Shown: positions 8,312-16,194 of the stretch, piece by piece
Numbering within the stretch: the stretch's first letter is position 1
How the letters are laid out: each line of letters begins with the position of its first letter
Assembly (NCBI RefSeq): GCF_000158195.2
Contig: NZ_GL987988.1
Location: 496,226 to 547,531, forward strand
Direction: 5' to 3'
Length of the DNA: 51,306 nt
Source of the DNA: Fusobacterium mortiferum ATCC 9817
GTDB lineage: Bacteria; Fusobacteriota; Fusobacteriia; Fusobacteriales; Fusobacteriaceae
Made by a program: the position numbers and the translations under genes
The notes under the pieces: model-generated
The model's database searches: none
What the model was told of the DNA's origin: nothing
What the model saw: the letters and a program-made list of their open reading frames with translations, nothing else

Positions 8312-8941
8312 ATGAGAGTAGCGTATGTTTTTTTTAATGGAGAACTTTTAGGAAGTAAAGAGTATTATTTAAACCTTATGAAAAAAAATAAGGGGGATAT
8401 CTATTGTGCTGATGGTGGTGCAAATCTTTTGGAAAAATTGGGAGTAGTTCCAATGGAGATATGGGGAGATTTTGACTCTGTACCTGAAAATATTTTAGAA
8501 AAATATGAAAAGTCAGGAGTAATTATAAAGAGATTTCCTAAAGATAAGGATTTTACAGATGGAGAGTTGATTTTAAAATATATAAGTGAAAAAAAATATG
8601 ATAAGATTATTGTAATTGGTGGGTTAGGTGGTAGAAAAGATCATGAATTAACAAACCTTAATCTGATGTTTAAATTTAAAAATCTAATTTTTGTAAGTGA
8701 AACAGAGGATATTTTTGCAATAGAAAACTACAGAGAGTTTGTAGGAGAGAAAGGAAAAACTATATCCTTTGTTCCATTTTCTGAGAAGGTAGAAAACTTG
8801 ACATTAAAAGGATTTAAATACCCACTTACTAATTATACTCTTCATCAAGGGGAGAGCATTTGTATGAGTAATATAGCACAGGAGGATATCTGTGTTGTAT
8901 CCTTTGATAAGGGGAAATTAATAGGTATTGTTATAAAATAA
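8312..8941 (+). CDS. thiN: Thiamine pyrophosphokinase
   Basis: A cytosolic enzyme that transfers pyrophosphate from ATP to thiamine to make thiamine diphosphate. The 209-residue length is normal for the family. Visible motifs are CADGGANLL, WGDFDSV, KDKDFTDGELIL and GGLGGRKDHELTN, which hold the Asp residues for Mg-ATP and thiamine. The C-terminal beta domain ends in VVSFDKGKLIGIVIK. It starts 8 bp after the nuclease stop codon, with AGAGGG before the ATG. No TPP riboswitch precedes it, so it is not obviously controlled by thiamine here. Confidence 0.92.
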   Translation: MRVAYVFFNGELLGSKEYYLNLMKKNKGDIYCADGGANLLEKLGVVPMEIWGDFDSVPENILEKYEKSGVIIKRFPKDKDFTDGELILKYISEKKYDKIIVIGGLGGRKDHELTNLNLMFKFKNLIFVSETEDIFAIENYREFVGEKGKTISFVPFSEKVENLTLKGFKYPLTNYTLHQGESICMSNIAQEDICVVSFDKGKLIGIVIK

Positions 8942-8960
8942 TTTATATAGGAGGAATATT

Positions 8961-9338
8961 ATGTTAAAAGAAGGTATGAATTTTACACAAAGCAAAGTAG
9001 TTAAAGGGAGTGAAACAGCAGCTAAAGTGGCATCAGGAGCTTTAGAAGTTTTCTCTACACCTATGCTTATAGCTTTTATGGAGAGTACAGCTTTTACTTT
9101 AGCTCAAAAAGAGTTAGGAGAAGGGGATACAACAGTAGGAATCTCTGTAAATATTAAACATTTAAAAGCTAATCTTATAGGAGATGAATTAACTTGTACA
9201 GCTACTTTAGATAAAATAGATGGGAAAAAATTAGATTTCTCTGTTAAGGTTTTCCATGGAGAAACTTTAGTAGGAGAGGGAGAACATAGTAGATTTATAG
9301 TTAATGAAGAGAAATTTTTAGCAAAATTAAAAAAATAA
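8961..9338 (+). CDS. Hotdog-fold thioesterase (FlK-like)
   Basis: This 125-residue protein matches the small thioesterase group that includes fluoroacetyl-CoA thioesterase FlK. The conserved run is VFSTPMLIAFMESTA, then GEGDTTVGISVNIKHLKAN, with Glu, Thr and His at positions used for catalysis in that group, followed by GETLVGEGEHSRFIV. The usual role in anaerobes is acyl-CoA hydrolysis, substrate unknown. It acts in the cytosol, probably as a dimer. A good AGGAGG site precedes it and the spacing fits an operon with thiN and the permease. Confidence 0.8.
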   Translation: MLKEGMNFTQSKVVKGSETAAKVASGALEVFSTPMLIAFMESTAFTLAQKELGEGDTTVGISVNIKHLKANLIGDELTCTATLDKIDGKKLDFSVKVFHGETLVGEGEHSRFIVNEEKFLAKLKK

Positions 9339-9366
9339 GATAATATATTTGGAGGAAGTTTAAAAA

Positions 9367-10623
9367 ATGAAAAATACTGAAAAGGTAGTAGGAAATGCTA
9401 AATTTATACTGGGAATACAGCATGTACTTGCAATGTTTGGAGCTACTGTTTTAGTTCCTTTCTTAACAGGATTAAATCCATCAATAGCTTTAATATCTGC
9501 TGGGGTAGGAACATTGATATTTCATCTTTGTACAAAAAGAATTGTACCAGTTTTCTTAGGTTCATCTTTTGCTTTTATAGGAGCATTGACATTAGTTTTA
9601 AAAAATGAAGGAATAGGAGCTATAAAAGGTGGAGTAATAGCTGCAGGGCTTATATATGTAATAATGTCTTTCTTGGTAAAAACTTTTGGAGTGGAGAAAA
9701 TAAAATCATTTTTCCCACCAATAGTAACAGGACCTATTATTATGCTTATAGGACTTAGAATGAGTCCAACAGCTTTAAATATGGCTGGATATGCTAATGG
9801 AAAATTTGATACTAAAAGTTTAATAGTAGCTTTTTCTGTAATTTTAACAATGGTATCTATCACAATGATGAAGAAATCATTCTTAAGACTTATACCAATA
9901 TTAGCTGCTGTAATAGTAGGATATATTGTAGCTACTATTTTAGGAATGGTAGATTTTAGTGTAGTATCTCAAGCTAAGTGGATAGGACTTTCTACTGAAG
10001 CAGCGAGTGATCTGTTTACAATACCATCTATGTCTTTGACAGGAATAATAGCCATAGCTCCAATAGCTTTAGTAGTATTTATTGAGCATATAGGAGATAT
10101 TACAACTAATGGTGCTGTTGTAGGAAAAGATTTCTTCAAAGATCCTGGAATCCACAGAACACTTTTAGGAGATGGACTTGCTACAATAGCAGCAGGATTT
10201 TTAGGAGGACCAGCTAATACAACTTATGGAGAGAATACAGGAGTGTTAGCAGTAACAGGAGTATATGACCCAGCTATTTTAAGGATAGCAGCTTGTTATG
10301 CTATTATATTAGGATTTATAGGAAAATTTGGAATACTTTTACAAACTATTCCATTACCAGTAATGGGAGGAGTTTCTGTAATTCTATTTGGAATGATAGC
10401 TTCAGTAGGAGTAAGAACTGTTGTAGATGCACAACTTGATTTTGGTAATTCAAGAAATCTAATAATCTCTTCTATAATATTTGTTCTTGGAATAGCAGTA
10501 GATAATATAAGTATATGGCAAACAGTTTCTGTATCAGGATTAGCTTTAGCAGCTTTTTCAGGTGTTGTTTTAAATAAGATTCTTCCAAAAGATAGAGAGA
10601 TAAAACTAAAAAAATTGGACTAG
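9367..10623 (+). CDS. uraA: Uracil permease (NCS2 / UraA family)
   Basis: An integral inner-membrane transporter of 418 residues, the normal length for NCS2 proteins, with about 14 hydrophobic segments. Signature blocks are GIQHVLAMFGATVLVPFLTG near the start, VPVFLGSSFAFIGA, VFIEHIGDITTNGAVVGKDF (contains the substrate-site Glu of UraA) and GGPANTTYGENTGVLAVTG. These match UraA rather than the xanthine branch. It imports uracil with protons. It is the fourth gene of the 7479-12582 run. Confidence 0.88.
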   Translation: MKNTEKVVGNAKFILGIQHVLAMFGATVLVPFLTGLNPSIALISAGVGTLIFHLCTKRIVPVFLGSSFAFIGALTLVLKNEGIGAIKGGVIAAGLIYVIMSFLVKTFGVEKIKSFFPPIVTGPIIMLIGLRMSPTALNMAGYANGKFDTKSLIVAFSVILTMVSITMMKKSFLRLIPILAAVIVGYIVATILGMVDFSVVSQAKWIGLSTEAASDLFTIPSMSLTGIIAIAPIALVVFIEHIGDITTNGAVVGKDFFKDPGIHRTLLGDGLATIAAGFLGGPANTTYGENTGVLAVTGVYDPAILRIAACYAIILGFIGKFGILLQTIPLPVMGGVSVILFGMIASVGVRTVVDAQLDFGNSRNLIISSIIFVLGIAVDNISIWQTVSVSGLALAAFSGVVLNKILPKDREIKLKKLD

Positions 10624-10635
10624 AGAGGTGGTAAT

Positions 10636-12582
10636 ATGAAAAATCTCATAATTGTAGGCTTTATTGCAGCATTAGCTGGGCTTTATTTAACTAATGAAAA
10701 GAAGGAGAAAAGTGAAGTTGTAAAGAGTGAGATTGTAAAACCACAAAAGGAGGAAACAAAATTGTTAAAAAGAAGTGAGATTGATAATAAGTATAAGTGG
10801 AATATGACAGATTTTTATCCTGACTGGGCAGAGTGGGATAAAGACTTAGAAACTTTAAAATCCATGATGAAAGAGATTCCACAATACAAAGGGCAAATAA
10901 AAGATGACTCCAAAAAATTTGTAGAGCTTATCAAATTAGAAGAAAAAATGGGAAGATTACTAGATAAGCTTTATGTATATGTATATATGTTAAAAGATTT
11001 AGATTCTAAAGATGAGGTATCTTCTGTAAAACTTCAAGAGATTCAAGCTATATATACAGAGTATTCAGTAAGTGCAGCTTGGATAACACCAGAGATTTTG
11101 CAAATTCCCAAAGAGACTATGGAAAGATGGATAGATGAAAATCCAGAACTAAAAGATAATAGATTTGGACTTATGGAAATATATAGATTGCAAGGGCATG
11201 TACTAGATGAAGGAAAAGAAAAATTACTTTCTTACTATGGGCAATATATGGGAGCTCCTCATGATATATATGCAGAATTATCTATCTCTGATATGAAATG
11301 GAATGAGGTAAAACTTTCTGATGGATATGAAGGACCTGTTACAAATGGAGTATATTCAAAAGTTTTAGCAACTAATAGAAATCAAGAGGATAGAAAAAAA
11401 GCTTTTGAAGCACTATATGGAGCTTTTGATAATAATAAAAATACCTATGGAGCAATATATAGAGCACTTCTTCAAAGAGATGTGGCTTCATCTAAAGGAA
11501 GAAACTATAACTCTAGTTTAGAAAAAGCACTTGAGCCTAAAAATGTTCCAACTGAAGTTTATACAACTTTATTAAAATCAGCAATAGATAATAATGCTCC
11601 GCTACAAAGATATGTAAATTTAAGAAAAAAAGCTTTAGGTTTAAAAGAGTATCACTACTATGATAATAGTATAAATATAGTAGAATATGATAAAACTTTT
11701 GATTATGATGTGGCAAAAGAGATGGTATATAATTCTGTAGCACCTCTTGGAGAAGATTATTCTGCTAAGATGAATAGAGCTATAAGTGAAGGTTGGATAG
11801 ATGTATTTGAAACTGAAAACAAAAGAAGTGGAGCTTATTCAATAGGAATTTATGATGTACATCCATATATGTTATTAAACTATCAATCAACTTTGGATGA
11901 TGTGTTTACATTAGCCCATGAATTGGGACATACACTACATACAATGTTATCAAATGAAAACCAACCATATGCTACACATGATTATACAATATTTGTAGCT
12001 GAAGTAGCTTCTACTTTTAATGAGAGATTACTACTAGATTATATGATTAAAAATTCAAATGACCCTATTGAGAAGATAGCATTGATAGAGCAAGCTCTTG
12101 GAAATATTGTAGGAACTTTCTATATCCAAACTCTATTTGCTAACTATGAGTATCAAGCTCATAAGTTAATAGAGGAGGGAAAAGCTGTAACTCCTGATGT
12201 TCTTAGCGGAATAATGAATAATCTATTTAAAGAGTATTTTGGAGATAGCATCACTATGGATGAGTTACAAAAAATAATCTGGGCAAGAATACCACACTTC
12301 TTTAACTCTCCTTATTATGTATATCAATATGCTACTAGCTTTGCTTCATCAGCAAATCTATATGATAGAATAACTAATACTAAGTATAGCGAAGAGGAAA
12401 GAGCCAAAGCTAAAGAAGATTACTTAACACTTTTAAAATCTGGTGGAAATGACCATCCTATGAATCAACTTAAAAAGGCAGGAGTGGATTTAGAAAAATT
12501 TGAAAGCTTCCATGCTGTAGCTGTAGAGTTTGATAGATTACTTGATATTTTAGAAGAGGAATTGAATAAATTAGAAAAATAA
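10636..12582 (+). CDS. pepF: Oligoendopeptidase F-type metallopeptidase (M3), membrane anchored
   Basis: A zinc peptidase of 648 residues. HELGHTLHT places the zinc ligands at about His428 and His432 and the catalytic Glu at 429; the third ligand is the Glu near 456 in FVAEVASTFNE. An N-terminal helical cap domain (about 100-330) narrows access so only short peptides fit. Most PepF proteins are about 600 residues and cytosolic. This one has an extra hydrophobic N-terminus (LIIVGFIAALAGLYLT) followed by a charged linker, so it is probably anchored with the enzyme in the periplasm. No lipobox Cys is present. GAGGTGG precedes the ATG. Confidence 0.88.
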   Translation: MKNLIIVGFIAALAGLYLTNEKKEKSEVVKSEIVKPQKEETKLLKRSEIDNKYKWNMTDFYPDWAEWDKDLETLKSMMKEIPQYKGQIKDDSKKFVELIKLEEKMGRLLDKLYVYVYMLKDLDSKDEVSSVKLQEIQAIYTEYSVSAAWITPEILQIPKETMERWIDENPELKDNRFGLMEIYRLQGHVLDEGKEKLLSYYGQYMGAPHDIYAELSISDMKWNEVKLSDGYEGPVTNGVYSKVLATNRNQEDRKKAFEALYGAFDNNKNTYGAIYRALLQRDVASSKGRNYNSSLEKALEPKNVPTEVYTTLLKSAIDNNAPLQRYVNLRKKALGLKEYHYYDNSINIVEYDKTFDYDVAKEMVYNSVAPLGEDYSAKMNRAISEGWIDVFETENKRSGAYSIGIYDVHPYMLLNYQSTLDDVFTLAHELGHTLHTMLSNENQPYATHDYTIFVAEVASTFNERLLLDYMIKNSNDPIEKIALIEQALGNIVGTFYIQTLFANYEYQAHKLIEEGKAVTPDVLSGIMNNLFKEYFGDSITMDELQKIIWARIPHFFNSPYYVYQYATSFASSANLYDRITNTKYSEEERAKAKEDYLTLLKSGGNDHPMNQLKKAGVDLEKFESFHAVAVEFDRLLDILEEELNKLEK

Positions 12583-12588
12583 AATAGG

Positions 12589-12657
12589 AAGAGGAATATT
12601 TTACTAAAAAATTCTTTAGAAGAGTAGATAATAATGAGTAAAATATTCTTCTTTTTT
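12589..12657 (+). terminator. Terminator of the 7479-12582 operon
   Basis: A long stem, 12589-12605 pairing with 12637-12653 (one G-T pair), ends in CTTTTTT. It begins 6 bp after the pepF stop codon. Confidence 0.75.
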
Positions 12658-12727
12658 ATTTAAAATATTTTGTTATTTTATGTTAATATGAAAAAAATAT
12701 AATATTCTCAAATTCAAACAAAAAAGT

Positions 12728-12756
12728 TTGACAAAAATCACATTTTCTAATAAAAT
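12728..12756 (+). promoter_or_regulatory. Promoter of the purine permease operon
   Basis: TTGACA (12728-12733), 17 bp, TAAAAT (12751-12756). Because this -35 lies at the apparent upstream TTG start, translation must begin further down, at about 12788. Confidence 0.75.
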
Positions 12757-12787
12757 GGAAGTAGACTTTTATAATAGGAGGGAAATG

Positions 12788-14089
12788 ATGACTAACACTT
12801 TGTTAGAAAAAGTATTTAAAATTGAAGAGAGAAAAAGTAGTGTAAAAACAGAGGTAATTGGAGGAGTTACAACATTTTTAGCAATAGCATATATAATATT
12901 TGTAAATCCTGCAATTTTATCTTTAGCTGGAATGGATAAAGGAGCTTTAATTACAGTAACTTGTCTAGCTACAGCAATAGGAACATTTTTAGCTGCTTTT
13001 ATAGGAAATGTGCCTATAGCAATGGCACCTGGAATGGGACTTAATGCCTTTTTTACTTTTACACTTGTTATAGGAAAAGGTGTACCTTGGCAAGATGCTT
13101 TAGGAGTAGTTTTTATATCAGGAGTTTTCTTTTTTATATTAGCAGCTTCAGGGCTTAGAGAAAAGTTAGCTTCAGCTATACCTACACCGATTACTATTGC
13201 TTCTACAGCAGGGATAGGTTTATTTATAGCTTTTATAGGTTTAAAAAATATGGGAATAATAGTAGCAGATCCAGCTACATTAGTAGCATTAGGAAAATTT
13301 GACTTACCTGTTACACTATCTATACTCGGTTTAGTTTTAATGGCAATTTTTGAATTAAAAAAAGTTAGAGGTGGAATACTGATAAGTATTGTAATTATAA
13401 CAGTACTAGGAATGATATTAGGATTAGTAGAATTACCTAAAGCTATAATATCTATGCCACCAAGTATAGAACCAATAGCTTTTAAATTAAATATTTTTGG
13501 AGCCTTTAAAATCTCATTATTTGGTTCAATATTCTCTTTTATGTTTATAGACTTATTTGATTCATTAGGATTTTTAATAGCTTGTTTTAGAGAGATAGGT
13601 CTAGTAGATGAAAAAGGAAAATATAAAGGTTTAGGAAGAATGATGTTTGCTGACGTTTCATCTACGATAATAGGAGCTTGTTTAGGTACTAGTACAGTTA
13701 CTACATTTGGAGAATCTGCAGCAGGAATAGCAGCAGGAGCAAAAACAGGATTAGCTTCATTTGTTACAGCTATTTTATTTTTATTAGCTTTACTTGTTAC
13801 TCCATTAGTTGGAATAGTACCAATGTTTGCTGCTGCTCCATCACTTGTAATGGTAGGAGTATTTATGTTTAAAAGTGTAAGAGACTTAGATTTATCTGAT
13901 ATAAAGATAGCAGTTCCAGCTTTTGTTACAATAATATTTATGCCACTTACTTATAGTATCAGTATTGGATTAAGTTTTGGATTTGTTAGCTATATTATAA
14001 TGCATGCTGTAGCTAAAGAGTGGAATAAAATAAATACAGTTTTATGGATAATAGGAGCTCTTTCATTAGTAAACTTAATTTGGAGATAG
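12788..14089 (+). CDS. Purine permease, AzgA/PbuG-like NCS2 family
   Basis: A 433-residue inner-membrane transporter. It has the AzgA-type blocks TEVIGGVTTFLAIAYIIFVNP near the start, APGMGLNAFFTF, FMFIDLFDSLGFLIA and GTSTVTTFGESAAGIAAGAKTG. Known members take up adenine, guanine or hypoxanthine. I chose ATG 12788: AGGAGG at 12776-12781 is 6 bases away, while ATG 12785 is too close and TTG 12728 lies in the promoter. No purine riboswitch is visible in the short leader. The amidohydrolase gene follows after 9 bp. Confidence 0.88.
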   Translation: MTNTLLEKVFKIEERKSSVKTEVIGGVTTFLAIAYIIFVNPAILSLAGMDKGALITVTCLATAIGTFLAAFIGNVPIAMAPGMGLNAFFTFTLVIGKGVPWQDALGVVFISGVFFFILAASGLREKLASAIPTPITIASTAGIGLFIAFIGLKNMGIIVADPATLVALGKFDLPVTLSILGLVLMAIFELKKVRGGILISIVIITVLGMILGLVELPKAIISMPPSIEPIAFKLNIFGAFKISLFGSIFSFMFIDLFDSLGFLIACFREIGLVDEKGKYKGLGRMMFADVSSTIIGACLGTSTVTTFGESAAGIAAGAKTGLASFVTAILFLLALLVTPLVGIVPMFAAAPSLVMVGVFMFKSVRDLDLSDIKIAVPAFVTIIFMPLTYSISIGLSFGFVSYIIMHAVAKEWNKINTVLWIIGALSLVNLIWR

Positions 14090-14098
14090 GAGGAAATA

Positions 14099-15469
14099 AT
14101 GGGAAAACTTTTAATTAAAAATGGATATATAGTTTCAATGAATGAAAAAAGAGAGGTTTTTAATGGAGGTTCTATTCTTATTGAAGATGATAGAATAAAA
14201 GCCATTGGAAAAATAGATGAAAAACTATTAGATAGCGATGTAGAGATTTATGATGCACAAGGAAAAATTATTCTTCCTGGACTTGTAAATACTCATGTAC
14301 ATCTTTCACAGCAATTAGGAAGAGGAATAGCAGATGATGTAGTGTTACTTACTTGGTTAAGAGAGAGAATTTGGCCATATGAGAGTAGCTTTGATTATGA
14401 GGATTCCTTAATTTCATCAATAGCTTGTTGTGTAGAGATGATAAAATCAGGTACTACAACTTTCTTAGAAGCTGGGGGACAATATGTAGATGCTATGGTA
14501 GAGGCAGTAGAAAAATGTGGACTTAGAGCTTGCCTTTGTAAGTCTACTATGGACGATGGAGAGGGACTTCCAAAACCTTGGCAAAAAACTACTGAAGAGG
14601 AGTTAAGAGAGCAAGAGGAGTTATTTAAAAAATATAATAACGCAGCTGATGGAAGAATAAAAATTTGGTTTGGACTAAGAACTATATTTAATAACTCAGA
14701 TGATTTAATAGTAGGAACAAAAAAATTAGCAGATAAGTATAATACTGGAATACATATGCATGTGTTGGAAGTAAAAGAGGAGATGGATTATACAAGAGCT
14801 ACTAGAGGAGAAACAACAGTGGAGCACCTATATAGACTAGGAGCTTTAGGACCTAATTTAGTAGCTGCCCATGTAGTATGGTTAACTGAAAGAGAGATAG
14901 ATTTATTTAGACTTTATGATGTAAAAGCATCTCATAATCCAGCAGCTGCTATGAAAGTAGTTTTAGGTTTTGCTAGAATTCCTGAGATGATGGAGAAAGG
15001 TATTACTGTTGGAATAGGAACAGATGGAGCACCGTCTAATAATAGGATGGATATGATGAGAGATATGTATTTAACATCATTATTACATAAAGGAAGAACA
15101 TTAGACCCTAAGAGTGTTTCTGCTGAAGAGGTTTTAGAGATGGCAACAATAAATGGAGCTAAATGTGCTTTACAAGAGAAGGAGATAGGAAGTTTAGAAG
15201 TTGGTAAAAAAGCTGATTTAATAGTTTTAAATCCTGATACTATTCATGCTCTACCATTAGTAGACCCAATAGCTAATATAGTATATGCTATGAGCAGTGA
15301 AAATGTAGAATCTACAATGTGTAATGGAAAATGGTTAATGAAAGAGAAGAAAATTTTATTCTTAGATGAGAAAGAACTTTTAGAAAAAGTTAAAAAACAA
15401 AGTAAAAAAGTTTTAGATAGAGCTGGAGTAAAGTTACCAAATAGATTTCCAGTAGTAGATATTAAATAA
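14099..15469 (+). CDS. Amidohydrolase, MtaD/TrzA-like (probable purine or purine-nucleoside deaminase)
   Basis: This 456-residue metal-dependent hydrolase belongs to the amidohydrolase superfamily. Metal ligands are visible in LPGLVNTHVHL (two His), GIHMHVLE (His), AAHVVWL (His) and GIGTDGAPSNNRMDM (Asp). The last block is typical of the 5-methylthioadenosine/S-adenosylhomocysteine deaminase and chlorohydrolase branch. Pairing with a purine permease (9-bp gap, AGGAGG site) suggests deamination of an imported purine or nucleoside. Guanine deaminase is an alternative, but the motif set fits MtaD better. Cytosolic. Confidence 0.8.
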   Translation: MGKLLIKNGYIVSMNEKREVFNGGSILIEDDRIKAIGKIDEKLLDSDVEIYDAQGKIILPGLVNTHVHLSQQLGRGIADDVVLLTWLRERIWPYESSFDYEDSLISSIACCVEMIKSGTTTFLEAGGQYVDAMVEAVEKCGLRACLCKSTMDDGEGLPKPWQKTTEEELREQEELFKKYNNAADGRIKIWFGLRTIFNNSDDLIVGTKKLADKYNTGIHMHVLEVKEEMDYTRATRGETTVEHLYRLGALGPNLVAAHVVWLTEREIDLFRLYDVKASHNPAAAMKVVLGFARIPEMMEKGITVGIGTDGAPSNNRMDMMRDMYLTSLLHKGRTLDPKSVSAEEVLEMATINGAKCALQEKEIGSLEVGKKADLIVLNPDTIHALPLVDPIANIVYAMSSENVESTMCNGKWLMKEKKILFLDEKELLEKVKKQSKKVLDRAGVKLPNRFPVVDIK

Positions 15470-15510
15470 AAAAATATTATATTATTCTTTAGAATAATAT
15501 AATAAAATTA

Positions 15511-15547
15511 AGAGTATTGTAATTAAAAGTTATAATACTCTTTTTTA
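15511..15547 (+). terminator. Terminator after the amidohydrolase gene
   Basis: Stem 15511-15522 with 15530-15541 (one G-T pair), then TTTTTT. A second AT-only hairpin precedes it at about 15475-15505. Confidence 0.75.
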
Positions 15548-15571
15548 TTATTTTCAATATGAGAGATAATA

Positions 15572-15600
15572 TTGACAAAAATTTTAAATTATAATATAAT
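15572..15600 (+). promoter_or_regulatory. Promoter of the hutX-like gene
   Basis: TTGACA (15572-15577), 17 bp, TATAAT (15595-15600). An AT-only palindrome AAATTATAATATAATTT spans the -10 box and could be part of an operator, but its composition makes chance likely. Confidence 0.7.
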
Positions 15601-15665
15601 TTGAATATAAAATTAAATTAAGAACAAAATATTTTAAAAAATAAGAAGATAAAAGGAGTAAAGAG

Positions 15666-16139
15666 ATGAAAAATAGAATTGTGAAATTATTAAAAGAAAA
15701 TGAGAAAATATCTTTAGAAAAAATAGCTAAAGAGTTAGGAATATCTCTTATAGAGGTATTAAGAGAAGCTCCAACAGTAAGAAAATATCCTCTTGAGAAA
15801 AGAGAAGAACTTTTTGAAATATTAAGAGGATGGGAAAAAGTTTTTCTATTAGTAGTAACTCCTAACTTTGTTTTAGAAATAAAAGATAAGTTTCCAAAGG
15901 GATTTTATGCTCATGGATATTTAAATTTCCATGACCCAGAATCTTCAATAGGAGGACATTTAAGTGTTGATAAAATAAAAGAGATTTTCTTAGTAGAGGA
16001 TAATATGTTTGGAAGAAAAAGTTGTTCAATAAGATTCTATGGGGAAGATGAGAAAGAGATATTTGCTATATATGTTCCAAGAGATGATAAGAAAGAATTA
16101 ATTAAAGAGTATTTAGATTGTTTTTACTCTTTGATATAA
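15666..16139 (+). CDS. hutX: HutX-like cytosolic haem carrier protein
   Basis: A 157-residue protein matching the HutX/HuvX (ChuX-like) haem utilisation carrier family. It begins with a small helix-turn-helix-like segment (ISLEKIAKELGISLIEVLREAP). Then follow the family blocks LRGWEKVFLLVVTPNFVLEIKD, FPKGFYAHGYLNFHDPES and GGHLSVDKIKEIFLVEDNMFGRKSCSIRFYG. Known members bind haem in the cytosol and pass it to a degrading enzyme. It has its own promoter and terminator. The HutW-like radical SAM genes at 29.7 and 35 kb, usually paired with hutX, support the assignment. Confidence 0.88.
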   Translation: MKNRIVKLLKENEKISLEKIAKELGISLIEVLREAPTVRKYPLEKREELFEILRGWEKVFLLVVTPNFVLEIKDKFPKGFYAHGYLNFHDPESSIGGHLSVDKIKEIFLVEDNMFGRKSCSIRFYGEDEKEIFAIYVPRDDKKELIKEYLDCFYSLI

Positions 16140-16152
16140 AAGTGTTAATAAA

Positions 16153-16187
16153 AAAAAGAAGCTGTTATGTTATTACAGCTTCTTTTT
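16153..16187. terminator. Bidirectional terminator between hutX and the autotransporter gene
   Basis: A 13-bp stem (16153-16165 with 16175-16187) flanked by A- and T-runs. It lies between two converging genes. Confidence 0.85.
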
Positions 16188-16194
16188 AATTAGA

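Noticed and set aside
8280-8312. TPP riboswitch before thiN
   Set aside because: The gene starts 8 bp after the previous stop codon, leaving no room.
12583-12790. Purine riboswitch before the purine permease
   Set aside because: The leader holds only a terminator, a promoter and a ribosome site. No purine aptamer is visible.
15585-15602. 17-bp palindrome over the hutX -10 box as an operator
   Set aside because: It is made only of A and T and includes TATAAT, so chance is likely. Mentioned only in the promoter entry.
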